64,000 bases of DNA from a virus, in the IMG/VR virus record IMGVR_UViG_3300032294_001228, positions 54,685 to 118,684 of that record. One strand, written 5' to 3'. Made by a program: the position numbers and the translations under genes. The notes under the pieces are model-generated. The model was not told the DNA's origin, searched no databases, and saw only the letters and a list, made by a program, of their open reading frames with translations. The first letter of the stretch is position 1, and each line of letters begins with the position of its first letter. Shown here one piece after another: positions 15,869 through 24,596 of the stretch.

Positions 15869-15890
15869 AACATATAGTTTACCTTTTTTT
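15852..15890 (+). terminator. Terminator after the holin
   Basis: AAAAGGTAAGCTAT (15852-15865) pairs with ATAGTTTACCTTTT (from 15874), with one G-T wobble, followed by a run of seven Ts. It ends the lysis transcript. Confidence 0.75.
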
Positions 15891-15905
15891 ATCAATGGAG
15901 TTATA

Positions 15906-16619
15906 ATGGAATACGTCGAAGAGCAGGGCCCTTTATTAGAAAGTCTGGTTTATCTTAATCAAGCCAAAGTTATCGTAGAAGTTGGTGTAGCAGAAGCCAA
16001 GTCAACAGATTGGTTATGCCGTGGTGCCAAACTACGCAATGGATTCGTCTATGGATATGATCTATGGGACACACATGGTTTGATGAATCAATTTCAACAT
16101 TGGTCCAGCAAAGAAAAATGTGAAGCGTATCTACAATCAAAAGGTCACACAAATTTTGAATTAACCAAAATCAATTCAAGAACTCCAGAATTTGTAGAAC
16201 TAATTAAAACTAAACATCCTGTAATTGATTTGGCATTTATCGACGGATGCCATAGCTATGATGGTATTAAAAATGACTTTGATGCTATCTATCCACAACT
16301 AAGTGAGTGTGGTGTTATCGTATTCCATGATACATTACGTATCGATGGTTGCAGAGAATTCATGATTGATCTACGCACCAAGTTCTGGGATGGCACGTAT
16401 GATCTTATCACTTTTCCTTTTGGTAGCATGTTCTACAGCGATGGTAATGTAGTAGATCGCCGTACAGGGATCAGTGTATTGGCTAAACGTAGCTTTGCTA
16501 CATTAGACTTACCAATCGACGAACAGTGTAACTTAGATGAACACTACCAAGAAATCTACGTTAAAGAAGAAGAGTGGTACGAAGCAGAACTTAAACGTGC
16601 CGCTAAAATGAAAAAATAA
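15906..16619 (+). CDS. Class I methyltransferase (Methyltransf_24 type)
   Basis: 237 aa. 'VIVEVGVAEAKSTDWL' (residues 22-37) is a SAM-loop variant, 'VYGYDLWDTHG' the strand-2 acidic end, 'IDLAFIDGCHSYDGIKNDFDAIYPQLSECGVIVFHDT' (about 104-140) is the hallmark of Methyltransf_24 proteins, which usually modify sugars or small molecules. Present in many T4-like phages near glycan genes; the acceptor is unknown. SD TGGAG; early-type promoter upstream. Confidence 0.8.
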   Translation: MEYVEEQGPLLESLVYLNQAKVIVEVGVAEAKSTDWLCRGAKLRNGFVYGYDLWDTHGLMNQFQHWSSKEKCEAYLQSKGHTNFELTKINSRTPEFVELIKTKHPVIDLAFIDGCHSYDGIKNDFDAIYPQLSECGVIVFHDTLRIDGCREFMIDLRTKFWDGTYDLITFPFGSMFYSDGNVVDRRTGISVLAKRSFATLDLPIDEQCNLDEHYQEIYVKEEEWYEAELKRAAKMKK

Positions 16620-16623
16620 AGAA

Positions 16624-16652
16624 TAGACAAGATAAACATTTTCTTGTAATAT
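16624..16652 (+). promoter_or_regulatory. Sigma70-like promoter giving a leaderless dnaJ mRNA
   Basis: TAGACA (16624-16629), 17-nt spacer, TAATAT (16647-16652). The ATG at 16660 is 7 nt after the -10, at the expected transcription start. No SD precedes it. Confidence 0.55.
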
Positions 16653-16659
16653 AAACAAT

Positions 16660-17517
16660 ATGGCTGATGCATATGAAACGTTAGGTGTGCCCAGAGGGGC
16701 ATCTGAAGACGAGATCAAAAAAGCATATCGAAAACTAGCGGCAAAACATCACCCAGATCGTGGTGGTGATACTGCTAAGTTCCAAGAGATACAGACTGCT
16801 TACGATACTCTTTCAGATCCTCACAAACGTGCCGCACACGATAATCCAAGTCCGTTTAGTCAATTTGACAACGGCAATGGCACTCATTTTGAATTTCATT
16901 TTGGACATGACAATATCAATGACATATTCAGTCAGGTATTCCGTCAACATGGCCATCCATTTGGCGGACCAAACCCGTTCAATCAACGTCAGCCTAGACG
17001 CAACAAAGACCTAAGGGTACAATTACATATAAATCTTTCCGACACTTTAACGACACAGCGTAAAACCATAGCTGTGCAAACTACTAAAGGTGATCGCTAC
17101 AGTGTAGATGTTGAAATACCTCGAGGGATTAGTAACGGGACTACTATCAAGTATAGCGGTATGGGCGATAACATGTTTGATTCCTTGACAAGAGGAGATT
17201 TATATGTTATAATAGTTGTAAACAATGATACTTCGTTTGACATTCAAGGCGTAAATCTAATATACACAGCAACTATTGACAGTATTGATGCTATGTTAGG
17301 AACAGAAAAAATTATACGTGGTATTGACGGTAAAGAATATTTAGTGAAAATACCGCAGGGATGTCAACCAGATACAAGGTTTGGTTTAGGCGGACAGGGG
17401 CTATTTCAAATGAATGCCACTGTGAGAGGTGATATAATAGTTGTTGTTAACATTGTAACTCCTTCACTGTCCCAAGAACAATTAAACATACTTAGAACCA
17501 TTAGACCTATCAACTAA
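16660..17517 (+). CDS. dnaJ: DnaJ/CbpA-like co-chaperone
   Basis: 285 aa. The J domain (residues 3-65) has the Hsp70-stimulating HPD motif in '[11 protein letters not shown]'. A Gly/Phe/His/Asn-rich linker (66-115) and two C-terminal peptide-binding beta domains follow ('[32 protein letters not shown]'). The cysteine zinc-finger is absent, as in CbpA-type (class B) Hsp40. It should redirect host DnaK, perhaps together with the adjacent ClpA-like unfoldase. The promoter predicts a leaderless transcript. Confidence 0.88.
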   Translation: MADAYETLGVPRGASEDEIKKAYRKLAAKHHPDRGGDTAKFQEIQTAYDTLSDPHKRAAHDNPSPFSQFDNGNGTHFEFHFGHDNINDIFSQVFRQHGHPFGGPNPFNQRQPRRNKDLRVQLHINLSDTLTTQRKTIAVQTTKGDRYSVDVEIPRGISNGTTIKYSGMGDNMFDSLTRGDLYVIIVVNNDTSFDIQGVNLIYTATIDSIDAMLGTEKIIRGIDGKEYLVKIPQGCQPDTRFGLGGQGLFQMNATVRGDIIVVVNIVTPSLSQEQLNILRTIRPIN

Positions 17518-17539
17518 ATATTTTATATTGAGGTGTACT

Positions 17540-19846
17540 TTGTCAGAAAAAATGCGATCAAATCCTGAAATTGAAAAAATTATTAGTACTGCTTGTTTGT
17601 TAGCAAAAGAATACAGGCATCAATATGTTACCTTAGAACATCTATTGATTGCATTAATTGAATTTGAAAATTTCAATACTTTACTAATTGATTTTGGGGT
17701 TGATGTAGAAAACTTATTGCGTGATCTCTACGATTATGTAGGTAAACAAGATAATCTTGCGACTTTAGAAGATACAGATGTAACTCCACAGCGCACACAT
17801 GCACTAGAGCGTGTGTTCAATCGAGCATTTACACAAGTGTTGTTTAGTGCCCGCGAAGAAATGTTGCCTATTGATCTTTTTCTAAGCATAAGTCAAGAAC
17901 CTCAAAGCCATGCAGCATACTTCTTGCTGAAATGGGGTGTAGCACGTAAACAGCTAGTTGAATTTTTCACAGAAAGAAATGCCGACAAACTAGGCAAAAA
18001 CACTAAACGCGAATCAAACAAAAAAGACTTTGCTGAAAAAATTCTTGACGAGTTCTGCACAAATCTAAACAAACAGGTCACAGAAGGTAAAATTGATCCT
18101 TTAATTGGGCGCCACAGCGAAGTTGAAGAAATCACACAGGTTCTAGCCCGTCGTCATAAATCAAACGTACTGATGATTGGTGATCCAGGTGTAGGTAAAA
18201 CTGCTATCGCTGAAGGTTTAGCCTACAAAATTGTTAACGCCGACGTGCCAGAATATTTGAAACCATATACTGTATACAATCTTGAGATTGGTAACCTGCT
18301 AGCAGGCAGCAAGTATCGCGGTGAGTTTGAAGAAAAACTCAAAGATGTCCTAGCCGCATTGAATGCCAAAGGCAACACGATCTTGTTTATTGATGAAGCA
18401 CACCAAATGCAAGGTGCAGGTGCAGGCGGTAGCAGTAATGTAGACTTTGCTAACATGCTTAAACCAGCATTAGCCAAAGGTGGTATTAAAGTTATCGCTT
18501 CAACGACCTACGAAGAGTACACACAGTCATTTGAAAAAGATCGTGCTTTAATGCGCAGATTTTATAAACTAAACGTAGACGAGCCTACTCCGCAGATTGC
18601 TAAAGATATCTTGTATGGTCTGCGCAATCACTTTGAAAAATTCCACGGTGGTGCCATTGCTGACGAAGCAATTGAATCAGCAGTCGATCTAAGTGTGCGT
18701 TATCAAACAGACAAACGCTTACCCGACAAAGCTATTGACTTGATTGACATGAGTTGTGCCAAGGCTAAGATTGTAAATCAAGACTTTATAATTAGCCGTG
18801 AGGAAATTGTAGACACTATCAGTAAAGCTACTAAAATTCCACGTGAGAATCTGATGTCAGAAAAAGCCAAAAGCAGTCTTATTAATTTAGAAGAAACTAT
18901 TAAAGATCGACTATACGGTCAAGACACGGCTGTTGAACAAGTACTAGAAAAGATCTATGTAGCCAAGGCCGGAATGAAAGCACATAATAAACCTGTGGGT
19001 AATTTCTTGTTCTTAGGACCAACCGGTACAGGTAAAACAGAATTATGTAAACTTTTAAGTGAAGCATTGGGTATGAAACTTATTCGCTTTGACATGAGTG
19101 AATATCAAGAGAAACACTCAATGGCTAAACTTATTGGTGCGCCACCGGGCTATGTAGGTTACGAAGATGGCAACCTAGGTGGTGGCTTGCTGATCAGCGA
19201 AATCGAACGCAACCCACATGCTATTATCTTGCTAGATGAAATCGAAAAAGCGCACCCGGACATCAGTAACTTGTTGCTACAGATCATGGATGAAGGCACT
19301 ATCACAGGATCCAATGGTAAAAAAGCAGATGCACGTCATTGTATTCTAATCTTAACTTCAAACTTAGGTGCGGCAGACGGTGAAGCTAATGCTATCGGCT
19401 TTGGACGCAGTTTAACCAAAGAAGGCACAGATGATGAAGCCGCTAAGAAATTCTTTAAACCAGAGTTCCGCAATAGGCTTGATGCTGTAGTTAAATTTAG
19501 TAAACTTGATAAGATGGCTATGAAGAAAATCGTTGTTAAATTCTTAAATGAACTTAATACTTTGTTAGTAGAAAAAAATATCAAGATTAATGCAACCGAG
19601 GCGTTAATAGATCACCTAGCAGAAGTTGGTTTTGACCCTGCAATGGGTGCTCGTCCTCTACAACGTAAAATTAATGAACTAATTAAGGTACCGTTGAGTA
19701 AGAGAATTTTATTTGATCACATTGAAGATGGTAGTGTGATTACAGCAGACTGGACCGATGATACTGTTAAGTTTACAGTTGCGGCACCTGTATTAGACCT
19801 ACTCGAAAACAAAACTGTAGATGAAAACGGTATCATAGTAGTATAA
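17540..19846 (+). CDS. clpA: ClpA-like AAA+ unfoldase
   Basis: 768 aa from the TTG at 17540, preceded by AGGTG; an in-frame TTG at 17528 would add four residues. Clp N domain, D1 with Walker A 'GDPGVGKTAIAEG' and Walker B 'ILFIDEAH', D2 with Walker A 'GPTGTGKTELCK' and 'IILLDEIEKAHPD'. There is no ClpB-type middle coiled coil, so it is ClpA-type. An 'AIGFGRS' tripeptide loop sits just before 'FFKPEFRNRLD', where ClpA has its IGL loop for ClpP. It therefore may dock onto host ClpP, since no phage ClpP is seen here. Follows dnaJ directly. Confidence 0.9.
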   Translation: MSEKMRSNPEIEKIISTACLLAKEYRHQYVTLEHLLIALIEFENFNTLLIDFGVDVENLLRDLYDYVGKQDNLATLEDTDVTPQRTHALERVFNRAFTQVLFSAREEMLPIDLFLSISQEPQSHAAYFLLKWGVARKQLVEFFTERNADKLGKNTKRESNKKDFAEKILDEFCTNLNKQVTEGKIDPLIGRHSEVEEITQVLARRHKSNVLMIGDPGVGKTAIAEGLAYKIVNADVPEYLKPYTVYNLEIGNLLAGSKYRGEFEEKLKDVLAALNAKGNTILFIDEAHQMQGAGAGGSSNVDFANMLKPALAKGGIKVIASTTYEEYTQSFEKDRALMRRFYKLNVDEPTPQIAKDILYGLRNHFEKFHGGAIADEAIESAVDLSVRYQTDKRLPDKAIDLIDMSCAKAKIVNQDFIISREEIVDTISKATKIPRENLMSEKAKSSLINLEETIKDRLYGQDTAVEQVLEKIYVAKAGMKAHNKPVGNFLFLGPTGTGKTELCKLLSEALGMKLIRFDMSEYQEKHSMAKLIGAPPGYVGYEDGNLGGGLLISEIERNPHAIILLDEIEKAHPDISNLLLQIMDEGTITGSNGKKADARHCILILTSNLGAADGEANAIGFGRSLTKEGTDDEAAKKFFKPEFRNRLDAVVKFSKLDKMAMKKIVVKFLNELNTLLVEKNIKINATEALIDHLAEVGFDPAMGARPLQRKINELIKVPLSKRILFDHIEDGSVITADWTDDTVKFTVAAPVLDLLENKTVDENGIIVV

Positions 19847-19871
19847 TAATTTTACAGCCTAATTTGTGTCC

Positions 19872-19879
19872 GATAAATA
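19872..19879 (+). promoter_or_regulatory. Late promoter box GATAAATA
   Basis: In the gap after clpA, 31 nt before the GTG start at 19910. Confidence 0.5.
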
Positions 19880-19909
19880 ATATGAGTATATTATTAAGGA
19901 ATCACAATC

Positions 19910-20071
19910 GTGGCAAAATTACATGAAGAAGTAATAGTAATTAAGGTAAGTAAATTACTCAAGGACAATGAACAAGCTGCACCTATCTTAGCTGGCGAAG
20001 TTGCTAGTTTAGAAGCAGTAGTACAAGAACTAGCAGGTGCTAATACCCTAGTTGAAATTCAAGTAGCATAA
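19910..20071 (+). CDS. Small conserved phage protein (53 aa)
   Basis: GTG start at 19910 with 'TAAGGAATCAC' upstream as SD; ends at 20071. Sequence begins MAKLHEEVIVIKVSKLLKDN and ends 'ANTLVEIQVA': a beta strand plus helix. I recall similar short proteins in T4-like cyanophages. Late box upstream; followed by the glycosyltransferase-like gene. Function unknown. Confidence 0.65.
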   Translation: MAKLHEEVIVIKVSKLLKDNEQAAPILAGEVASLEAVVQELAGANTLVEIQVA

Positions 20072-20096
20072 TTTTACATTTAAAGGTAGATTTTCA

Positions 20097-20939
20097 ATGA
20101 GCAAACAATCAAAACGTATCAAACCTAATTCACCCAGCATGATCAAAGCTGCACCTGGTGTACCTATGCAGATGCCAGCAGGTGGGCAATCTCAAGGTCA
20201 ACCATTTGACTTTACCAAAGTGCATATTCACTTTGGTATTCCTTGTTATGGTGGTCAGATTACAGAACCTTGTTTTACAAGTTTCTTACGTTTCATCTTA
20301 ATGGCATCACGTAGTGGGTTACAATGGTCATTAGACACTATGGTTAATGAGAGTTTAGTAACACGTGCCCGTAACAACCTAATGGCTAAGATGATGACTA
20401 ATCAGGCTGCTACACACTTCATGTTTATTGATGCTGACATTCGTTTCCAACCAGAAGCGATCTTCATGATGTTGGCTGCAGATAAAGATGTTATCGGTGG
20501 ATTATATCCTAAAAAAGCATTGCCAATTAGCTATGTAATTAATGTCAAACCTGGTACACAGATCATCAACGACATTTTCCCAGTAGATACCATGGGCACA
20601 GGCTTTATGATGTTTAAACGTCACGTATATGAGAAACTCTGCGCTGCTCATCCAGAGACCAAATACGTAGACGATGTTGGTCTAGGCAAACAATACGAGC
20701 CAACTATGTATTCAATCTTTGATACTGAAATCGACGAAAAAGGTCACTATCTAAGTGAAGACTGGACATTCTGTCGTCGTTGGGCAAAATTAGGTGGTGA
20801 GATCTATGCTCATGCTAAGGTATTATTGAACCATAGTGGTCATTATGAGTTTGCTGGTGATTTAAGTGTATTAACAGGTGGTAAACCAAGCATGCCTGAT
20901 ATCACTCCAGCTCAGATGGAAGCCAAAAAAGCACAATAA
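20097..20939 (+). CDS. GT-A fold glycosyltransferase-like protein
   Basis: 280 aa. After a 35-residue polar lead, 'VHIHFGIPCYGGQITEPCF' (about 41-59) opens a Rossmann-like GT-A fold. The metal-binding D-x-D is 'FIDADIRF' (near residue 117). 'MGTGFMMFKRHVYEKL' and 'LSEDWTFCRRW' are the acceptor/EDxxF region typical of family 2-like enzymes ('SED..F..R'). Widespread in T4-like aquatic phages. It may glycosylate a virion protein or a host glycan. The next two beta-sandwich genes usually travel with it, from memory. Confidence 0.75.
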   Translation: MSKQSKRIKPNSPSMIKAAPGVPMQMPAGGQSQGQPFDFTKVHIHFGIPCYGGQITEPCFTSFLRFILMASRSGLQWSLDTMVNESLVTRARNNLMAKMMTNQAATHFMFIDADIRFQPEAIFMMLAADKDVIGGLYPKKALPISYVINVKPGTQIINDIFPVDTMGTGFMMFKRHVYEKLCAAHPETKYVDDVGLGKQYEPTMYSIFDTEIDEKGHYLSEDWTFCRRWAKLGGEIYAHAKVLLNHSGHYEFAGDLSVLTGGKPSMPDITPAQMEAKKAQ

Positions 20940-20941
20940 TA

Positions 20942-21388
20942 ATGCAAGAAGAAAATCTTGAGTTTAAAATCAGCTTAACAGGAACTTTTTGGGATCGACG
21001 TCCACAGTTCTCTGTTTGGCTTGATGATCATGTGGTTATACAAAGTGAAATAGCTGGAGCCGCTGAACAGATAGTCAGTTTTGAGCGTAGGATCAGCAAA
21101 GGTGCACATGAACTTAAGATCCGTTTAGAAAACAAAACCAACGGTGATACTGTCGTAGAAAATGGCCAAGTAGTCAAAGACATGCTATTGAATATAGATG
21201 ATATTACTATAGATGATATCAGTCTAGGCAACTTACTTTGGTCCGCTGAATATGTGTTAGATCGTCCACAATTATATAAAGGCCAGGAAATAGACCATCT
21301 AGATGGCTGTGTTAATCTTGGGTGGAATGGTACATATATGCTTAAATTTACTAGTCCATTTTATATCTGGTTACTTGAGAAACTCTAA
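20942..21388 (+). CDS. Beta-sandwich (carbohydrate-binding-like) protein A
   Basis: 148 aa, two nt after the glycosyltransferase stop. Pattern 'FSVWLDDHVVIQSEI..EQIVSFERRISKGAHELKIRLENKTNGDT' resembles a jelly-roll or xylan-binding (CBM60-like) module. A related arrangement is seen at 22148, so the pair are distant paralogues. Likely late and virion-associated; the ligand is unknown. Confidence 0.5.
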   Translation: MQEENLEFKISLTGTFWDRRPQFSVWLDDHVVIQSEIAGAAEQIVSFERRISKGAHELKIRLENKTNGDTVVENGQVVKDMLLNIDDITIDDISLGNLLWSAEYVLDRPQLYKGQEIDHLDGCVNLGWNGTYMLKFTSPFYIWLLEKL

Positions 21389-21396
21389 GATAAATA
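21389..21396 (+). promoter_or_regulatory. Late promoter box GATAAATA
   Basis: Overlaps the end of the upstream gene, 22 nt before the nucleotidyltransferase at 21419. Confidence 0.5.
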
Positions 21397-21418
21397 TAGT
21401 AACATCTACGGATTTACT

Positions 21419-22138
21419 ATGTTTCTAATTGAAGTTCTTAAAGATAAACCTCGCAAACCAGTAGCATTCTGCTATGGTCGCGTCAATCCTCCTACTATAG
21501 GTCATGCGAGACTATTTAATACTACTGCACGTGCTAGTATGGGTGGTGACTATTGGATATTCTTAAGCCATACACAAGATCCCAAGAAAAATCCCCTAGA
21601 TTACAATACCAAAGTAGATTTCGTCAAGGCCATGTTTCCACAGCATGCTGATCATGTTAGCACTGGTGGATTAAAGACTATCATGCAGATCTTAGAATTC
21701 CTATATCATCAAAATTATACAGATATAACTTACGTATGTGGTAATGATAGATTACCAACATTTACTAAACTATTAAACGATTATAATGGACTAGAAGGTA
21801 AACCCACTTATTTTAAATTTGACAGTATCAATGTGGTCAGTAGTGGCCCAAGAGACCCAGATGATGATGGTATCGCTGGTGTTAGTGCTAGTGCTGCCCG
21901 TAAAGCTGCTGTTGAAAAAGATTTTGAAAAATTTAAAGAAATTACTGGAGCAGGTCGTTACGCTAAACAACTATATCGCGCAGTACGCAAGGGTATGAAT
22001 ATATTTAATGAAGATACCAGCGGCTATATACCCAAGAATAAGAAAGAAGCCAAGGACCCACGTTGGTCAAATGCGCTTACTGTAGATGTACATCCAGATA
22101 CTCCCAACAAAAACATGAAGGCACTTGGTTTGATATAA
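21419..22138 (+). CDS. Cytidylyltransferase-like nucleotidyltransferase with head-targeting-like N-terminus
   Basis: 239 aa. 'CYGRVNPPTIGHARLF' (residues 18-33) is the HxGH-type nucleotide-binding motif (TIGH), and 'GVSASAARKAA' (about 159-169) is the ISxTxxR-like signature, so an NMN/phosphopantetheine adenylyltransferase fold. Starts 'MFLIEVLKDK', with an LIE tripeptide at 3-5 that could be a T4 gp21-type cleavage site. A late promoter precedes it. Possibly packaged in the head; substrate unknown (NMN is one candidate). Confidence 0.72.
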   Translation: MFLIEVLKDKPRKPVAFCYGRVNPPTIGHARLFNTTARASMGGDYWIFLSHTQDPKKNPLDYNTKVDFVKAMFPQHADHVSTGGLKTIMQILEFLYHQNYTDITYVCGNDRLPTFTKLLNDYNGLEGKPTYFKFDSINVVSSGPRDPDDDGIAGVSASAARKAAVEKDFEKFKEITGAGRYAKQLYRAVRKGMNIFNEDTSGYIPKNKKEAKDPRWSNALTVDVHPDTPNKNMKALGLI

Positions 22139-22147
22139 GTTTATAAA

Positions 22148-22489
22148 ATGATTGTCAAACTCTCAGTTGAAGTCCATTGCCAAAAGCTACTCGATGATGG
22201 ACCTCATCTTAAATACAAAAATCAAAAACCTAGTAGATATCGAATTTATATTGACGATGATCTTATGACCGAACGCAACTGGATATGGGATCAAAATACT
22301 TTTATATGCGAAAATCTACTAGTAGACCTCCCAACAAATTCGTCACACAATATACGAGTAGATGTTCTTAATTATAGTGATATTGTAGGATATCGAATAC
22401 AGTTAGGGCTTGGTAATCTTATCGTTGATGGTATTCAACAAGATTTTTCCAATGATCACAGAGCTCAATTATCTTTTACAATAGCATAA
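22148..22489 (+). CDS. Beta-sandwich (carbohydrate-binding-like) protein B
   Basis: 113 aa. 'YRIYIDDDLMTERNWIWD' and 'LPTNSSHNIRVDVLN' give the same strand-turn pattern as the protein at 20942, so both are probably small beta-sandwich modules. No enzymatic motif. It sits between head-protein candidates and overlaps a late box at its 3' end. Function unknown; virion decoration or glycan binding are guesses. Confidence 0.5.
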   Translation: MIVKLSVEVHCQKLLDDGPHLKYKNQKPSRYRIYIDDDLMTERNWIWDQNTFICENLLVDLPTNSSHNIRVDVLNYSDIVGYRIQLGLGNLIVDGIQQDFSNDHRAQLSFTIA

Positions 22490-22492
22490 ATA
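22485..22492 (+). promoter_or_regulatory. Late promoter box CATAAATA, leaderless
   Basis: Ends 5 nt before the ATG at 22498, so the late transcript should start at or next to the start codon. Confidence 0.5.
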
Positions 22493-22497
22493 TACAT

Positions 22498-22665
22498 ATG
22501 AAAATATACGAAATACTAGAAGATAAGAAACTTAAAGAAGATGCCAGCAGCGGGGGTACAAGTTCAGGCGCTGTGGCTACTAGCATGGGTGGTGGTGCTG
22601 GATTTGGTACTAGTATTTTTATGCGCAGAAACCCTACACCAAAAAAGAACAAGGGTAAAAAGTAA
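22498..22665 (+). CDS. Small internal head protein candidate (55 aa)
   Basis: Begins 'MKIYEILEDKKLKEDASS', close to the T4 capsid-targeting sequence form (M-K-x-Y-x-x-[F/I]-x-E), with an ILE at residues 6-8. A Gly/Ser/Ala-rich middle and a basic tail ('PTPKKNKGKK') follow. No other domain. Late box at the start codon; its stop overlaps the Dps start. A small basic peptide like this would resemble T4 internal peptides. Confidence 0.6.
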   Translation: MKIYEILEDKKLKEDASSGGTSSGAVATSMGGGAGFGTSIFMRRNPTPKKNKGKK

Positions 22666-23102
22666 TGGACAAGTTTGCTAACCAATTAAAAATCGCATTT
22701 GCTAGCCAATATGCATTTGCTATCAAGGCACAAAACTTCCACTGGAACGTAGAAGGCAGTGATTTCTATCAACTGCACAACATGTTCGAAGATATCTATA
22801 ACGAAGTATATGGAACCATTGATGCATTTGCTGAAAACATCCGCAAGATCAAATCATATACACCGGCTAGCTTATATCGCTTTTCAGCACTGTCAGCGGT
22901 AGATGATGAAACCGCTGTACTAGACCCACAAGCCATGGTACAAGAATTATTGCGTGATGCAGAAAAAATGCAGGAGATCATGAAAGTGTTATTCCAAGAA
23001 TCGGAAGCTCGCCGTGAGCACGGACTTAGCGATTTTCTAGCAGGACGTCAAGATGCATTCGCTAAACACGCTTGGTTCTTGAGATCAACAGCAAAGGTAT
23101 AA
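22665..23102 (+). CDS. dps: Dps/ferritin-like DNA protection protein
   Basis: 145 aa. 'AQNFHWNVEGSDFYQLHNMFEDIYNEVYGTIDAFAENIR' (about 22-60) is the Dps helix pair with the ferroxidase ligands: His in 'NFHWNV', His in 'QLHNMF', Asp/Glu in 'FEDIY'. Dps oxidises Fe2+ with peroxide and coats DNA. It lacks a targeting-like N-terminus, but sits between two candidate head proteins and is translationally coupled to the 55-aa one. It may protect phage DNA from oxidative damage; a packaged SOD candidate lies at 44212. Confidence 0.85.
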   Translation: MDKFANQLKIAFASQYAFAIKAQNFHWNVEGSDFYQLHNMFEDIYNEVYGTIDAFAENIRKIKSYTPASLYRFSALSAVDDETAVLDPQAMVQELLRDAEKMQEIMKVLFQESEARREHGLSDFLAGRQDAFAKHAWFLRSTAKV

Positions 23103-23103
23103 C

Positions 23104-24585
23104 ATGGATATTAAAAATTTATTAGAAAAGATTGATCAGTTCGCCGGTCAAGCAGTTGGTCAAAAGCCTGGTGATCAATGGCGTGGAAGTGATAAAGCAC
23201 CTCCAGGTAAAAAACTAGTAGGCGACAGTATCCTAAAAGATTTGTCAAAAGGCAAAACACCTAAGTCCAAAGCAGAAGAACTAGCAGAAGAATACCAAGC
23301 ATTCCTAGAAGCAGAATTCAAAGACACAGTAGATAAACGTCCAGCACGTAAAAATGCTCGTCCAAGTCGTGGTCATGCACCACAACCAGGTTATAAAACT
23401 GTCAAAGCAGACGAAAGCTACATGAGCGACAAAGATATTGAATTACAAGATTATCGTTCAATGACTAATCAAGAATTCCAAACTGCATATGGTATTAGCA
23501 AGATGGAATGGATCAATCAAAACAAAGCAATAGTCATACAAAATCCTGATCTTAAACGAGCTTTAGGATTAGAAGAAGGTTGGGAAAGCGGCCCTGAAGA
23601 ATACAAAGAACCCTATGATGATGCAGATGATGCATATGACCGTATGCGTCAAGAAAAGATTGACACAGAAGCGGAAAAGGAATGGGCTAAGTTACCTAAA
23701 GTTTCAACATATAAACTAATTGGTCGTGGTCCTAACATGGAACCAAACTATGAGTTTGGTGATGAGTTTGACTCAATGGAACAGGCACTAGAATACCGTG
23801 CTAAGATCATGAAGGATCCCGATACACCACATCCAGAACACATTGGCATTAGAACTATTACTAGAGTTGTAGACAAACAACAAACTAATGAAGCAGTTTA
23901 TACAGCACCAAGAAATCAAGAAGATTATGATGCTAAGATGACTGCATTACAAGATTTACAAATGGATCCGAATACAGCTAATGATCCAGAGTTACAAAAG
24001 AAAATCATCATCTATATGGATAATCTACAAAAGATAGCGCATCAAAAAGGTTGGGCGACTCAATCTGCAGCAGAAAGCCGTGGTCATAAAATTATTGCTA
24101 ATAAACTAAAAGATATTGAACTCAGTAAAAAACCTCCAGTAGAGGTAGATCAAAAACAGCGCAAAGCCCAGGCCCGTGCAGAGTATGCAAAATATGTGGC
24201 CAAAATGCGTAAAATTAACCCTGATTATGTGCCATTATACAAAATGGACGAAGCTGGTGCTAATAACCCTCCTCAACAAAATATTTCTGATAAAACAACT
24301 GCTACGCCTCAACAGCAACAACAGATCAAAAATGTAGCACAAGGCACACAGGCACTCAAAGCCGCAGTTGGAGCCAGTGCATCAACTGATGTATTAGCCA
24401 AAGCGATTGATTCTGCTAGCAAAGGTACTGCTATAGACGCTACCAGTGCCAAGGCTTTAGAACCAATGATGGATGTGATCAAACAAGCAGCACAAGATCC
24501 TAATCTAGCTAACCAATTTAAGTCGTTAGCTAGCCAAGCTAAAACTAGTGCTGCAAAACAGCAAACTCAACAGCAAAAATCCTAA
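23104..24585 (+). CDS. Candidate internal head protein, large and disordered
   Basis: 493 aa, begins 'MDIKNLLEKIDQFAGQAVGQ' with an LLE at 6-8. Basic N-terminal region (residues 20-60 with 'PGKKLVGDSILKDL'), acidic middle, and a Gln/Ala-rich C-terminal quarter ('PQQQQQIKNVAQ', 'AAKQQTQQQKS'). The middle (about 200-260) has an alpha/beta segment 'YKLIGRGPNMEPNYEFGDEFDSMEQALEYRAKI' and the repeat-like 'AESRGHKIIANKL'. No known enzyme. Its size, disorder and N-terminus suggest an internal core protein. Convergent with the minus-strand gene. Confidence 0.6.
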   Translation: MDIKNLLEKIDQFAGQAVGQKPGDQWRGSDKAPPGKKLVGDSILKDLSKGKTPKSKAEELAEEYQAFLEAEFKDTVDKRPARKNARPSRGHAPQPGYKTVKADESYMSDKDIELQDYRSMTNQEFQTAYGISKMEWINQNKAIVIQNPDLKRALGLEEGWESGPEEYKEPYDDADDAYDRMRQEKIDTEAEKEWAKLPKVSTYKLIGRGPNMEPNYEFGDEFDSMEQALEYRAKIMKDPDTPHPEHIGIRTITRVVDKQQTNEAVYTAPRNQEDYDAKMTALQDLQMDPNTANDPELQKKIIIYMDNLQKIAHQKGWATQSAAESRGHKIIANKLKDIELSKKPPVEVDQKQRKAQARAEYAKYVAKMRKINPDYVPLYKMDEAGANNPPQQNISDKTTATPQQQQQIKNVAQGTQALKAAVGASASTDVLAKAIDSASKGTAIDATSAKALEPMMDVIKQAAQDPNLANQFKSLASQAKTSAAKQQTQQQKS

Positions 24586-24596
24586 TAAACTGTAGA

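Noticed and set aside
22665-23102. Dps as a leader-bearing packaged protein
   Set aside because: N-terminus 'MDKFANQLK' has no [L/I]xE; context suggests association only.
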